Assembly: GCF_018413645.1 (NCBI RefSeq)
Contig: NZ_JAHCDA010000001.1
Coordinates: 372,001 to 436,000, forward strand
Direction of reading: 5' to 3'
Length of the DNA: 64,000 nt
Source of the DNA: Roseococcus pinisoli
Lineage (GTDB): Bacteria; Pseudomonadota; Alphaproteobacteria; Acetobacterales; Acetobacteraceae
Of the stretch, positions 50,761-59,734 are shown one piece after another. The first letter of the stretch is position 1. The number at the start of each line of letters is the position of its first letter. The notes under the pieces are model-generated. The model did not search any database. It was not told where the DNA came from and was given only the letters and a program-made list of their open reading frames with translations. Both the position numbers and the translations under genes were made by a program.

Positions 50761-51741
50761 CTATTCCGGCCTCATTCCGGCGCGTCGCGCAACCTCTGCC
50801 CAGGCGCCGACATCGGCGCGGAGGCGGGCGGCGAAGTCCTCCGGCCCGGCATAGGCCGGAACAGAGGCCTGGGTGGCCAGTTGCGCCCGCGTCCCGGGCT
50901 TGTCGAGAAAGGCGGAGAGCGCCTGGGTGGCGCGCAGGACGATCGGCGCGGGCGTGCCGGCCGGCGCCAGCACGCCGAACCACACGCCCGAGTCGGCGAC
51001 CTCGTGCCCCAGCTCCTGCAGCGTCGGGACCTCGGGCAGTTCCGGCGCCCTCTGCGGGCCGAAGACGACCAACGGGCGGAGCTGGTTCTCCCGATAGGGG
51101 CCGATGGCGCCGACCAGCGTCTGCAGCATCAGCGGCACCCGGCCGGCCATGACGTCGAGCAGCGCCGGCGCCGTGCCGCGATAGGGCACGTGGGTGATGT
51201 CGATGCCCAGCGCCTGGCGCAGCGTCTCGCCGCCGAAATGCCCGTTCCCGCCATTGCCCGTGCTGGCATAGCCCAGCGCGCCGGGCTGGGCCTTCGCGGC
51301 CGCGACCATCTCGCCGAGGTTCCGCCAGGACTGGGACGCACCACACCAGAGCACGTTGGGGGAGGTCGCGACCATGCCGATGGGCGCGAAGCTCGTCACC
51401 GGGTCGTAGGGCAGCCGGGCATAGACGCTCGCATTCATCACCAGCGAATTGGAGGCGAAGAGCAGCGTCTGCCCGTCCGGCGCGGCGCGCGACACGGCCT
51501 CGGCCGCCAGGACGGAGTTCGCGCCCGGCCGGTTCTCGAAGACCATGGTCTGGCCCAGCTCCTCCTGGAGGCCGGTCGCGGTCAGGCGGCCCACGAAATC
51601 CGTGGGGCCGCCGGGCGGGAAGCCCATCAGGATGCGGACGGGCCGGTCCGGCCAGGCGGCCTGCGCCCGGGCGAGCGCGGGCGCCGCCAGCAAGGCCGGC
51701 AGGGCCAGCGCACGGCGCCGGCGGATCCTGGATGGTGTCAT
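50761..51741 (-). CDS. Bug-family TTT substrate-binding protein
   Basis: Periplasmic receptor, 326 residues from ATG 51741 with GGGGGA seven bases upstream. The signal reads RIRRRRALALPALLAAPALA. Family features: PDRPVRILMGFPPGGPTDFV, NRPGANSVLAAEAVSRA, LPYDPVTSFAPIGMV, STGNGGNGHFGGETL and VPYRGTAPALLDVMAGRVPL. Directly followed by the CoA transferase gene, with which it probably forms a small operon for a carboxylic acid. No TctA/TctB genes. Confidence 0.87.
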   Translation of the reverse strand: MTPSRIRRRRALALPALLAAPALARAQAAWPDRPVRILMGFPPGGPTDFVGRLTATGLQEELGQTMVFENRPGANSVLAAEAVSRAAPDGQTLLFASNSLVMNASVYARLPYDPVTSFAPIGMVATSPNVLWCGASQSWRNLGEMVAAAKAQPGALGYASTGNGGNGHFGGETLRQALGIDITHVPYRGTAPALLDVMAGRVPLMLQTLVGAIGPYRENQLRPLVVFGPQRAPELPEVPTLQELGHEVADSGVWFGVLAPAGTPAPIVLRATQALSAFLDKPGTRAQLATQASVPAYAGPEDFAARLRADVGAWAEVARRAGMRPE

Positions 51742-52122
51742 TTTCGTTCCCCCGGCTCGTTGGCCTTGGGCCGGCATCGCATGCGCCGGCTTCCTTTGGC
51801 GATTTGGCCGCGGAGGAAGCCTCGCCGCAAGCCAGGCCCGGATCCGGCCCCGCAGAGAGGCCCGCTTGGGCGGCAGCGCAGGCCGGCGCAGCAGAGGCCT
51901 GTCAGCGCGGCGTTTCATGGACTATATGAGCCCGCGAACGGCGATACGCGCGGCCTCTTCGCCGCCTCGACGACCAGACCGGCAAACCTCGGCGATGCCC
52001 GAAACCCGGACCGGCCATTCCGTTTGGCGTATCGCCCACCCACCGTGACGCCCGGCGGCGAAGCAGAGCGGCACAGCCTCGCTCCCTCCGCCCCCGGCCG
52101 AGACAGACGAACAGGATCGAAC
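51742..52122. other. 381-base divergent region
   Basis: Lies between the Bug receptor and the small gene at 52123. No gene, repeat or clear promoter was identified; a slightly AT-richer patch (TTTCATGGACTATATGAG, 51914-51931) is the only place resembling a promoter. Confidence 0.3.
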
Positions 52123-52314
52123 ATGTCCGACAATCATGCGAAGGCCGCGCCCAAGGCCCCGGCACCCGTGATGCTCGCCGAGGAGGAGATTGCCGAAATC
52201 GCGAAGCGGCACCGCCTCTCCGCGGCGATCGTGATGGAGATCGTGCGGCGCGTCGGCACCGGCGAGCGCTCGGCCATCGAGCGCGAGATCAAGAAGGGCC
52301 TGGCCCGCCGCTGA
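52123..52314 (+). CDS. Small hypothetical protein, 63 residues
   Basis: MSDNHAKAAPKAPAPVMLAE leads into a helical segment EEIAEIAKRHRLSAAIVMEI and a basic end EREIKKGLARR. AGGA lies nine bases upstream of the ATG. No signal, cysteine or membrane helix. The helix-turn-helix-like spacing (AKRHRLSAAIVMEIVRRVG) is suggestive of a small nucleic-acid or protein-binding module, but it is not recognised. Convergent with the PAQR gene. Confidence 0.55.
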   Translation: MSDNHAKAAPKAPAPVMLAEEEIAEIAKRHRLSAAIVMEIVRRVGTGERSAIEREIKKGLARR

Positions 52315-52342
52315 GGCGCCCTTCCCTCCGGCGGATCGCCGC

Positions 52343-52999
52343 CTAGACCACGGCCCATCCCGCCGCCAGCCGCAGCACCACCACGAAGTGGCAGGCTGCC
52401 GCGGCGAGCACGAAGCCGTGCCAGATCGCGTTCTGGTACGGCAGCCGCTTGGACACATGGGCGACGACGCCCAGGCTGTAGAGCAGCCCGCCCGCGCCCA
52501 ATAGCGCGAGGTCCATTCCCGGCAGCGCCGCCACCAGCGGCACGATGGCCACGAGCCCCGCCCAGCCCAGCAGCAGATAGGCCGCGATGGCCAGGCGCTC
52601 GAACCCCTCCGGCCGGCAGAGCTTCAGCGTCGCGCCCGCCAGCGCCCCGACCCAGACGACGGCCGCGAGGCCCCATCCCCAGGCGCCGCCGATGCCCAGC
52701 AGGGCGACGGGCGAATAGGTCCCCGCGATCATCAGGAAGATCGCCGCATGGTCCAGCCGGCGCAGCAGGCGCTTGCCGCGCCCCTCGGCGGCCAGGTTGT
52801 AGGCGGCCGAGCAGCCGATCATGGCCACCAGCCCCAGCGCATAGAGCGCGACCGGGACGACCCCGAAGCCCCCCCGCATCACCGCCGCCAGCGCCACGCA
52901 GGCCGCGAGCGCAGCCGTGACGCCGATGACGTGGATGCAGGCATCGGCCGTCCTGGCCCCCGCGCTTCCCATGACGGGGGCGGTGCGGAAATCTGTCAT
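52343..52999 (-). CDS. trhA: PAQR-family membrane homeostasis protein (hemolysin III-like)
   Basis: 218 residues with about seven transmembrane helices, starting at ATG 52999 with AGGA eight bases upstream. Family marks are AYNLAAEGRGKRLLRRLDHA, AAIFLMIAGTYSPVALLGIG and the C-terminal AIWHGFVLAAAACHFVVVLR. The His residues in LDHAAIF and WHGFVLAAAACH correspond to the zinc-binding positions of PAQR/TrhA proteins. TrhA is linked to membrane fluidity control in E. coli; the 'hemolysin III' name is historical. Transcribed away from the secretion cluster. Confidence 0.88.
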   Translation of the reverse strand: MTDFRTAPVMGSAGARTADACIHVIGVTAALAACVALAAVMRGGFGVVPVALYALGLVAMIGCSAAYNLAAEGRGKRLLRRLDHAAIFLMIAGTYSPVALLGIGGAWGWGLAAVVWVGALAGATLKLCRPEGFERLAIAAYLLLGWAGLVAIVPLVAALPGMDLALLGAGGLLYSLGVVAHVSKRLPYQNAIWHGFVLAAAACHFVVVLRLAAGWAVV

Positions 53000-53134
53000 G
53001 CCAAGCATCCTCGGCCCGGTTGTTCGTCGACATCAAGGGACTTCGCGCCAGCCGGCCGAAAGCGCGTGACTGTAGTCCACCGCCTCATTAATACCGGATG
53101 GCAGGCAAGAATTCGCCTTGCGAAGCGCAAAGAT

Positions 53135-53140
53135 TATACT
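53135..53140 (+). promoter_or_regulatory. Candidate -10 element for the secretion cluster
   Basis: TATACT at 53135-53140, in the only AT-rich patch of the divergent PAQR/tpsB gap (about 53085-53160). No convincing -35 lies at the proper spacing, so this is tentative. Confidence 0.3.
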
Positions 53141-53205
53141 GCATTCTTCGGAATATTAATGCGTGGCCGCGCAGCGCGGTAGTGCGCCACGGGGGAGCAG
53201 GCTGG

Positions 53206-54936
53206 ATGTGGGCATCTTGGGGGGAAGCTCCGCGTCGTCGCGGAGTCTTGGTGGCTGCCCTTTTCCTCATCTCGGCTACCGGTGCCCTGGCACAGGTTCC
53301 TCCGCCCGGCATCGTTCCACCCGGCGGCACCCCCATCCCGCAGCTCGCCCCGCCCAATCTTCCCCGCGTCGGCCCCGGGCTGGCAGCGCCCGGCCCGGCC
53401 CGGCCGGCCGAGGGCGTCACCGGCGCGGTGGCGATCCGCGATGTCGTCTGGACCGGCGCCACGGCCTTCTCCCCGGCCGAACTGGCCGCGGTGGCGGGTA
53501 GCCTCACTGGCCCCGCCGTCCCAATCGCGAATATCGAGAATGCGCGCGCGGCCGTCGTCACCCTTTACCGCGAGCGCGGCTTCGCCTTCGTCACCGCCGA
53601 CGCCACCGTCACCCCCGACGGCACGCTGCGCTTCCAGGTCGCTGAGGGCTTCATCAGCGAGGTCCGGCTGGACGGCGATGTCGGCCCGGCGGGCACGCAG
53701 GTCCTGCGCTTCCTGAACCGGCTGGTGAACGTCCAGCCGCTCGACATCGCGACCATGGAGCGGCAGCTGCTGCTGGCGCAGGACATTCCGGGCCTCACCG
53801 TCCGCACGGTGCTGCGGCCGGCCGGCACGGCGCCGGGCGCGCTCTCGCTGGTGGCGCAGGTCTCGCGCCGGGCGGTGAGCGGCTACATCACGGCAGACAA
53901 CCGCGGCCCGCGCTTCTCGGGGCCCGAGCAGGGCCTGGCCGCGGTGCAGTTCAACTCCTTCACCTCGCTCGGCGAGCAGACGGAGCTCGCGCTCTTCTAC
54001 GCCCGCGCCACGACGCAGATCTTCGGCCAGGCGAGCTGGCGCGGCTATATCGGCGGCTCCGGCCTGCAGGTGCGGCTCTATGCGGGCCATGGCACGAGCA
54101 ACCCCTCTGGCGTGCTGCGCAGCCTCGGCTACGAGGGCAATTCCACCGTGGCCGGCGCCTCGCTGACCTATCCGCTCATCCGCCGCCGCTCGCAGACGCT
54201 GAACCTCGTCGGCGCCTTCGACACGATCGACAGCGAGATCTGGGTGGATGGCAGCGGCGGCCAGCGCGCCCGCCTTTCGCGCGACAGCCTGCGCATGCTG
54301 CGCGCGGGCGCCGACTGGACGACCTTCGACCTCCTCGCAGGCGACACGCGGCCCGCCACGAATTTCGTGAGCCTGCGCCTCTCGCAAGGAGTCGGCGGGG
54401 CGCTCGGCCGCGACGCCTCGCGGCTGCATGCGCGCGGGGACTTCACCAAGCTGAACGGCGAGGCCACGCGCACCCAGGCGCTTTTCGCGCCCTGGTCGGG
54501 CGCGACGGTCGCCCTGCAGGGCACGGTCGCCGGCCAGTGGTCCAACGACATCCTGCCCCTCGCGGAGAAGTTCTTCCTCGGCGGCAACAGGCTCGGCCGC
54601 GGCTTCTATGCCGGCGAGGTGACGGGCGACAGCGCCATCGCCGTCTCGGGCGAGCTGCAGCTCTCGACCACGCACGAGTTCGATGCCTGGGGCTTCGGAC
54701 TGCGGCTGGCGCCGACCTACTACCTCTTCACCGATGCCGGCTGGACCTTCGAGAACCAGGCCGCCGATCCCGACCGGCGGCTGCATTCCTTCGGCCTCGG
54801 CGTGCGCATGCAGGTGAATGAGCGTTTCGAGGCGCAGCTGGAAGGCGTGCGCCGCGTCACCCGCCAGCCGCAGGGCCCGAACGTCCACCCGCTGCGGGAA
54901 GACGGGCTCTTCTGGCGCGTGCTGGCGCGTTTCTGA
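53206..54936 (+). CDS. TpsB outer-membrane transporter (ShlB/FhaC/HecB family)
   Basis: Two-partner secretion transporter of the Omp85 superfamily, 576 residues from ATG 53206 (GGGAG upstream). A signal peptide (VLVAALFLISATGALAQ) and a proline-rich linker (IPQLAPPNLPRVGPGL) are followed by a ShlB-type POTRA domain (VAIRDVVWTGATAFSPAELA, then ARAAVVTLYRERGFAFVTAD) and a second POTRA-like segment. A 16-strand barrel starts near residue 220. The conserved loop-6 motif is GGNRLGRGFYAGEVTGD, with the critical Arg in RGF. The last residue is Phe (VLARF), the usual barrel signature. It should export the TpsA protein encoded 17 bases downstream. Confidence 0.9.
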   Translation: MWASWGEAPRRRGVLVAALFLISATGALAQVPPPGIVPPGGTPIPQLAPPNLPRVGPGLAAPGPARPAEGVTGAVAIRDVVWTGATAFSPAELAAVAGSLTGPAVPIANIENARAAVVTLYRERGFAFVTADATVTPDGTLRFQVAEGFISEVRLDGDVGPAGTQVLRFLNRLVNVQPLDIATMERQLLLAQDIPGLTVRTVLRPAGTAPGALSLVAQVSRRAVSGYITADNRGPRFSGPEQGLAAVQFNSFTSLGEQTELALFYARATTQIFGQASWRGYIGGSGLQVRLYAGHGTSNPSGVLRSLGYEGNSTVAGASLTYPLIRRRSQTLNLVGAFDTIDSEIWVDGSGGQRARLSRDSLRMLRAGADWTTFDLLAGDTRPATNFVSLRLSQGVGGALGRDASRLHARGDFTKLNGEATRTQALFAPWSGATVALQGTVAGQWSNDILPLAEKFFLGGNRLGRGFYAGEVTGDSAIAVSGELQLSTTHEFDAWGFGLRLAPTYYLFTDAGWTFENQAADPDRRLHSFGLGVRMQVNERFEAQLEGVRRVTRQPQGPNVHPLREDGLFWRVLARF

Positions 54937-54953
54937 GCGAGGACAGGATCATC

Positions 54954-57900
54954 ATGCCCACGACCTCCCTCCCCGATCTGCACCTCGCCCGCCGGGGCCT
55001 GCGCACGGCGCTGCTGGCCGGCACGGCGCTCATGCTGCCATCGCTGGCCGAGGCGCAGCCCGCGCCCAATGCGCGGCCGCAGGGCGGGCAGGTCGTCGCC
55101 GGCTCGGCCACGATCGGCGGCGATGCGGGCCGCACGGTCATCCAGCAGTCCACCGACCGCGCGGCGATCAACTGGCAGAGCTTCGACGTCGGCCGCAACC
55201 AGGCGGTCCAGTTCCAGCAGCCTTCCTCCACCTCCGTCACGCTCAACCGCGTGATCACGCCCAACCCCTCGCAGATCGCCGGGCAGATCACGGCCAATGG
55301 CCAGATCGCGATCGTCAACCAGTCGGGCGTCGTCTTCCACCAGGGCTCGACCGTGAATGCGGCGGGCCTCGTGGTCTCCACCGCCAACATCACCAACGAG
55401 GCCTTCATGCGCGGCGGGCGCATGAACTTCGACCAACCGGGCCGCCCCGACGCGCGGATCGAGACCAACGGCACCATCACCGTGCGCGAAGCCGGGCTCG
55501 CCGCGCTGGTGGCGCCGCAGGTGGCCAATCGCGGCGTCATCCGCGCGCGCGCGGGCCGCGTGGTGCTGGCCGGCGCCGAGACCTCGGTCGTGGACCTGCA
55601 TGGCGACGGGCTGCTCTCGCTCGAGATCACTTCGCCCGTGCGGCAGGCCCCCACGAATGGCGAGGCGCTGGTCACCAATACCGGCACCGTGACGGCGACC
55701 GGCGGCACGGTGGTGCTGACCGCCTCGGCCGTGGACGGCATCGTGCAGGACCTGGTGCGCGCGAGCGGCCGCATCGCCGCGAATACCGATGCCGCCACGG
55801 GCCGCACCGGGCGCGTGGTCGTGGCCGGCAATGGCGGCGCCGTGCGCATCGAGGGCACCGTCAGCGCGCAGGGCCGCGCCGCCGGCACCACGGGCGGCGA
55901 CATCCAGATCCTCGGTGACCGTAACCTCGTGGATTCGACGGCGCGGGTGAACGCCTCCGGCCGGGCGGGGGGCGGCACCATCGCCATCGGCGGCACGGCG
56001 CCCCGCAATACCTCGCGGCTCTCCCAGCGCACGGGCATCGCGCAGGGCGCCGTGGTGCGGGCCGACGCGACCGAGCGCGGCAATGGCGGGACGGTCGTCG
56101 TCAATTCGTCCGAATACACGGTGCATGCGGGCGCCCTCTCCGCGCGCGGCGCGGGCGAGGGCGGAAATGGCGGCTTCATCGAGGTCTCTGGCCAGCAGGG
56201 GCTCGCGATCATGGGCGCCGTGGATGTCGGCGCCGGCCCGAATGGCCGGGGCGGCACCTTCCTGATCGACCCGACAACGATCACCATCGTCGCCGACGGC
56301 ACCGGCGGTATCAACACCTCGGTCACCGACTTCACGGGGGCCATCCTTGGCTCCGCCAGCCCGCCGCCGATCTCCGTCATCGCCGCGGGCATCGTCAACG
56401 ACCCCGTCTTCAACAATGCCACGATCGAGCTGCAGGCGACGCAGACGATCACCGTCAATGCCGCGATCAACCGTACCACCATCGGCGGCCTGACCCTGAC
56501 GGCCGGCACCAACATCGTCGTCAATGCGCCCATCACCATCGCCAGTGGCGACCTGACGATGACGGGCCAGAACATCACCATTTCCGGCGCGCTGCTGACC
56601 CAGAATGGCGGCATCTCCCTCACCACCACCTCCTCGCTCGGCACGCTGACCATCAACTCGGACGTCAGGGCGATCGGGGGCAATATCGGCCTGACCGGCG
56701 CCTCCTACACCACGGATCCCTCGATCCTTCTGGGCGCGACGGTGCAGGTCGACGGCGACCGCAGGATCACCACCCAGGGGAACATCGCGACCTCCAACAA
56801 CCTCGGCCGCTTCGTCGGCGGCGAGTTGAACGTAACGCTCAGCGGCACGAACACGGAGCTGCTGAACGACAACCAGATCGACGTGCTCGTGGGCATGGAT
56901 TCGTCCGGGGCGAATCGCTTCCGGAACATCGGCTCGCTGCGCGTCACGGGCGGTGTCGGGGGGACCGTCAATTCCTTCACGAGCATCGACGTCGTCGGCG
57001 GCGATCTCACCATCGCCGGCTTCGTCGGCGGCGGCGGGGGATTCGGCAATGTCGAGGGCGCCGCGACGCTCCTGCGCGCCTCCGGCAACATCACCCTCGA
57101 AGGCAATGGCGGCATCGGTTCGCCGACCATCCGTGCCCAGGCCGGCTACGACTTCTCGGCCGCCGCGCCCAACCCGACCGCGGCCGGCGGCATCCTGCTG
57201 CAGGGAACCATAGGAGGCTATGGCGGCGGCTCCGCGACGACGATCGAGCTCGCCGCCGGGCTCGGCGGCATCAGCCAGACGGGCGGCTCTCTCCAGGCGA
57301 GCAGCCTGGTGCTGCAAACCGGGGGAAGCGCCACCTTCAGCATGACGCCGCAATTCGAGGGCTCGGTGGGCTTCGGCGCGGCGGTGGATGCGCTCAGCGG
57401 CAATGTGAGCGGCAACCTGACCCTCAACTCGACCGCCGGCGACCAGAGCACCGTCGACCTCACCCTGGGCAATCTGACTGTCGGCGGCACGCTGTCGCTC
57501 ATCCGCAACGTGCCCAACGGCAGCATCGTTCAGCTGGAGGACACCGCGATCACGGCCAGCCAGCTCGACATGCAGTTCACGGGTTTCCGCGTCGATCTCT
57601 ATAATCAGAACGCCATCTCGCGGCTGGGAACGATCGATGTCGTGACGAACTTCGTGCCGGGCCTGGGGCAGGGCAGCTTCTGGCTCACCACCGCCACCGA
57701 CCTGACCATCGCCGGCCCCGGCAGAATCAATTTCGTCGGCTACTCCTTCGGTCTCCGCGCGGATGGCGATCTGAGACTGGGGGCGGGAAGCACCTTCAAC
57801 TTCAGCCCCATCAACACCGACAGCCTCAGCAGAGCCTCCCTTTCGGCCGGCGGCACTCTCGCCATCGGCGGCAGCATCCGCGGCACGGATGCGACCTTTC

Positions 57901-59732
57901 TCTCCTTGAGCGGCGCCGAGATCGTGCAGACGGGCGGGTCCATCGCCACCTCTGACCTCGTTGTGTCCGCGACCGGGAACGCCTATCTGGACGGCGCCTC
58001 CGCCGGCCAGTCGAACCAGGTGGAAAATCTGTCGTCCTTGGACGTCGGCGGGAACTTCGTTCTCGACAACGGCATCAGTAACCTCAGTGTCAGTGGCTCG
58101 ATTTTCAACGAGTTCCCCGAGTACCGCGCCGGAACCTTTTCGATCCGCACCGCCGGCAACGTGGCGATCTACCAGGACGTCATTGCCGAGCAGCGCGCCA
58201 CCTTCCTGGTGGGCGGTCTTTCCGGCTTGCGCGGAGTCCAGTTACAGACCCAGCTTCTCGAGGTCGCGCCCTACTCGCCCCAGGCCATGCAGCTGGGGGG
58301 TTCGGTCGAAGATCCGGGCTTCGTGCTGTCCGACAACATCCTGGCTGGGATCAGGTTCACCAGCCTGCGCGTCGGCGCCACGACCTTCGACGGCGTGACG
58401 ACCACGACCGCCACCAACCTGACCATCCCCTTTTCCTTCACCCTGCCCACCGACCCGCAGCTGCCCGGCTCGCTCGATCTGCGCAGTCTCGGCGATATTA
58501 CCCAGGCGCCGGGGACCACCCTTTCCGCCCCCCTCCTCACCGGCCAGGCCGGCGGCAACATCGCCCTCGGCAATGCCGGCAACGACCTCGCCCAGATCGG
58601 CGACCTCTCGGCCGGCGGCACGCTCACGCTGCGCACCGACGGCAGCCAGATACTGGCCGGAACCCTCTCCGGCAGCACGATGAACCTCACGACCGGGGGC
58701 ACCCTTACCCAGGGCGCCAATGGGCGGGTCACCGGCGGCACGCTGCGGCTCAATACCGCGGGCAATGCGACGCTGCTGGGCGCCAATGCCATCGCCGGCC
58801 TCGGCGCATCCAATGTCGGTGGCGACCTGCGGCTGAGCAACAATTCCGCGCAGCTGGGCGTGGCGGCGGGCAACCTCGTCTTCGCCTCCGGCCTGCTGGA
58901 CATCAACCAGGCCGGCTCCTTCGTGATCGACGGCACCGTCAGCGGCTCCTCGACCTCGCTGCGCGCGACCGGGCATCTGCAGGTGAACGGCAATTCGGCG
59001 ATCGCGCGCGTCGGGGATCTGGGCCTCCAGGCGGACAGCTTCGGCCTCAACGGCCTGCTGCAGGCGGCAGGGCAGATCATCGTCCAGGCCGCCAGCTCGG
59101 CTTCGCTCGGCGGCACGGCCATCGGCAGCCAGCTGGGCATCACCGCGCCGAATATCACCTTCAACGGGCTGAACGCCGTGAACACGCCCGTCTCGCTCTA
59201 TCTCGGTGCCGGCGGGGCCAGCAGCGGCGCGCTGGACACCAGCGCCCTCAACGTCTTCGGCGGCAGCGGGACCAACCTCACCGGCAGCATCGGTGGTATC
59301 GGCGGCGGGCCGGCCGCGGCCCTCGGACGACGCGGCTCGACGGACGGGACGCTGATCGGCGAGCCGCTGCCGCAGCCCAACCGCTACCTGTTCAACAATT
59401 GCCCGATCGGCGTCGTTGGCTGCGCGCCGATCGTCATTCCGCCGGAGCCGGAGCTGCCGGTGTCGCCAACGCCCGTGCCACCGACACCGGGGGGCGAAGT
59501 ATCGTTCCCGCCGGACATCGAGCCGTCGTTCCCATATCTCATCACGTTCGACTCCGCTCCCTTCCTCGCTGTTTCGTCCAATCCGCTCGAGCAGGCGGCC
59601 ACACTGGAAAACGCGGCGACCGCCTTGCAGCAGCTGCGCGCGCCCACGCCGACACTTTCCGTCCGCCTGTATCGCGACAATTCGGAGGAGGGCGAGCTCG
59701 CGCCCCCGAATGTCCGCGGCGAGGATTTCTGA
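54954..59732 (+). CDS. TpsA exoprotein, filamentous haemagglutinin-type
   Basis: 1592 residues. An N-terminal signal (TALLAGTALMLPSLAEAQ) and a TPS/haemagglutination domain (GSATIGGDAGRTVIQQSTDR, INWQSFDVGRNQAVQFQQP, LNRVITPNPSQIAGQITANG, NQSGVVFHQGSTVNAAGLVV) mark a TpsB client. The body to about 1470 is a long beta-helix built from repeated L-x-A/V-G-G-x-L-x-L-x-x-N units. Near the end a Cys pair (Cys1483 and Cys1490, NNCPIGVVGCAP) precedes a Pro-rich stretch (PPEPELPVSPTPVPPTPGGE) and a 75-residue tail. No toxin domain is seen, so an adhesin or matrix role is more likely than contact inhibition. Two bases separate it from the CHAT gene. Confidence 0.9.
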   Translation: MPTTSLPDLHLARRGLRTALLAGTALMLPSLAEAQPAPNARPQGGQVVAGSATIGGDAGRTVIQQSTDRAAINWQSFDVGRNQAVQFQQPSSTSVTLNRVITPNPSQIAGQITANGQIAIVNQSGVVFHQGSTVNAAGLVVSTANITNEAFMRGGRMNFDQPGRPDARIETNGTITVREAGLAALVAPQVANRGVIRARAGRVVLAGAETSVVDLHGDGLLSLEITSPVRQAPTNGEALVTNTGTVTATGGTVVLTASAVDGIVQDLVRASGRIAANTDAATGRTGRVVVAGNGGAVRIEGTVSAQGRAAGTTGGDIQILGDRNLVDSTARVNASGRAGGGTIAIGGTAPRNTSRLSQRTGIAQGAVVRADATERGNGGTVVVNSSEYTVHAGALSARGAGEGGNGGFIEVSGQQGLAIMGAVDVGAGPNGRGGTFLIDPTTITIVADGTGGINTSVTDFTGAILGSASPPPISVIAAGIVNDPVFNNATIELQATQTITVNAAINRTTIGGLTLTAGTNIVVNAPITIASGDLTMTGQNITISGALLTQNGGISLTTTSSLGTLTINSDVRAIGGNIGLTGASYTTDPSILLGATVQVDGDRRITTQGNIATSNNLGRFVGGELNVTLSGTNTELLNDNQIDVLVGMDSSGANRFRNIGSLRVTGGVGGTVNSFTSIDVVGGDLTIAGFVGGGGGFGNVEGAATLLRASGNITLEGNGGIGSPTIRAQAGYDFSAAAPNPTAAGGILLQGTIGGYGGGSATTIELAAGLGGISQTGGSLQASSLVLQTGGSATFSMTPQFEGSVGFGAAVDALSGNVSGNLTLNSTAGDQSTVDLTLGNLTVGGTLSLIRNVPNGSIVQLEDTAITASQLDMQFTGFRVDLYNQNAISRLGTIDVVTNFVPGLGQGSFWLTTATDLTIAGPGRINFVGYSFGLRADGDLRLGAGSTFNFSPINTDSLSRASLSAGGTLAIGGSIRGTDATFLSLSGAEIVQTGGSIATSDLVVSATGNAYLDGASAGQSNQVENLSSLDVGGNFVLDNGISNLSVSGSIFNEFPEYRAGTFSIRTAGNVAIYQDVIAEQRATFLVGGLSGLRGVQLQTQLLEVAPYSPQAMQLGGSVEDPGFVLSDNILAGIRFTSLRVGATTFDGVTTTTATNLTIPFSFTLPTDPQLPGSLDLRSLGDITQAPGTTLSAPLLTGQAGGNIALGNAGNDLAQIGDLSAGGTLTLRTDGSQILAGTLSGSTMNLTTGGTLTQGANGRVTGGTLRLNTAGNATLLGANAIAGLGASNVGGDLRLSNNSAQLGVAAGNLVFASGLLDINQAGSFVIDGTVSGSSTSLRATGHLQVNGNSAIARVGDLGLQADSFGLNGLLQAAGQIIVQAASSASLGGTAIGSQLGITAPNITFNGLNAVNTPVSLYLGAGGASSGALDTSALNVFGGSGTNLTGSIGGIGGGPAAALGRRGSTDGTLIGEPLPQPNRYLFNNCPIGVVGCAPIVIPPEPELPVSPTPVPPTPGGEVSFPPDIEPSFPYLITFDSAPFLAVSSNPLEQAATLENAATALQQLRAPTPTLSVRLYRDNSEEGELAPPNVRGEDF

Positions 59733-59734
59733 AC

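Noticed and set aside
54720-57353. 877-codon minus-strand frame over tpsB/tpsA
   Set aside because: Antisense shadow of the secretion genes, His/Arg/Gly-rich, with no recognisable motif.
54954-59732. Contact-dependent inhibition (CdiA-like) toxin reading of the TpsA protein
   Set aside because: No VENN-type motif, no C-terminal toxin domain and no small immunity gene follows; the next gene is a CHAT lipoprotein.
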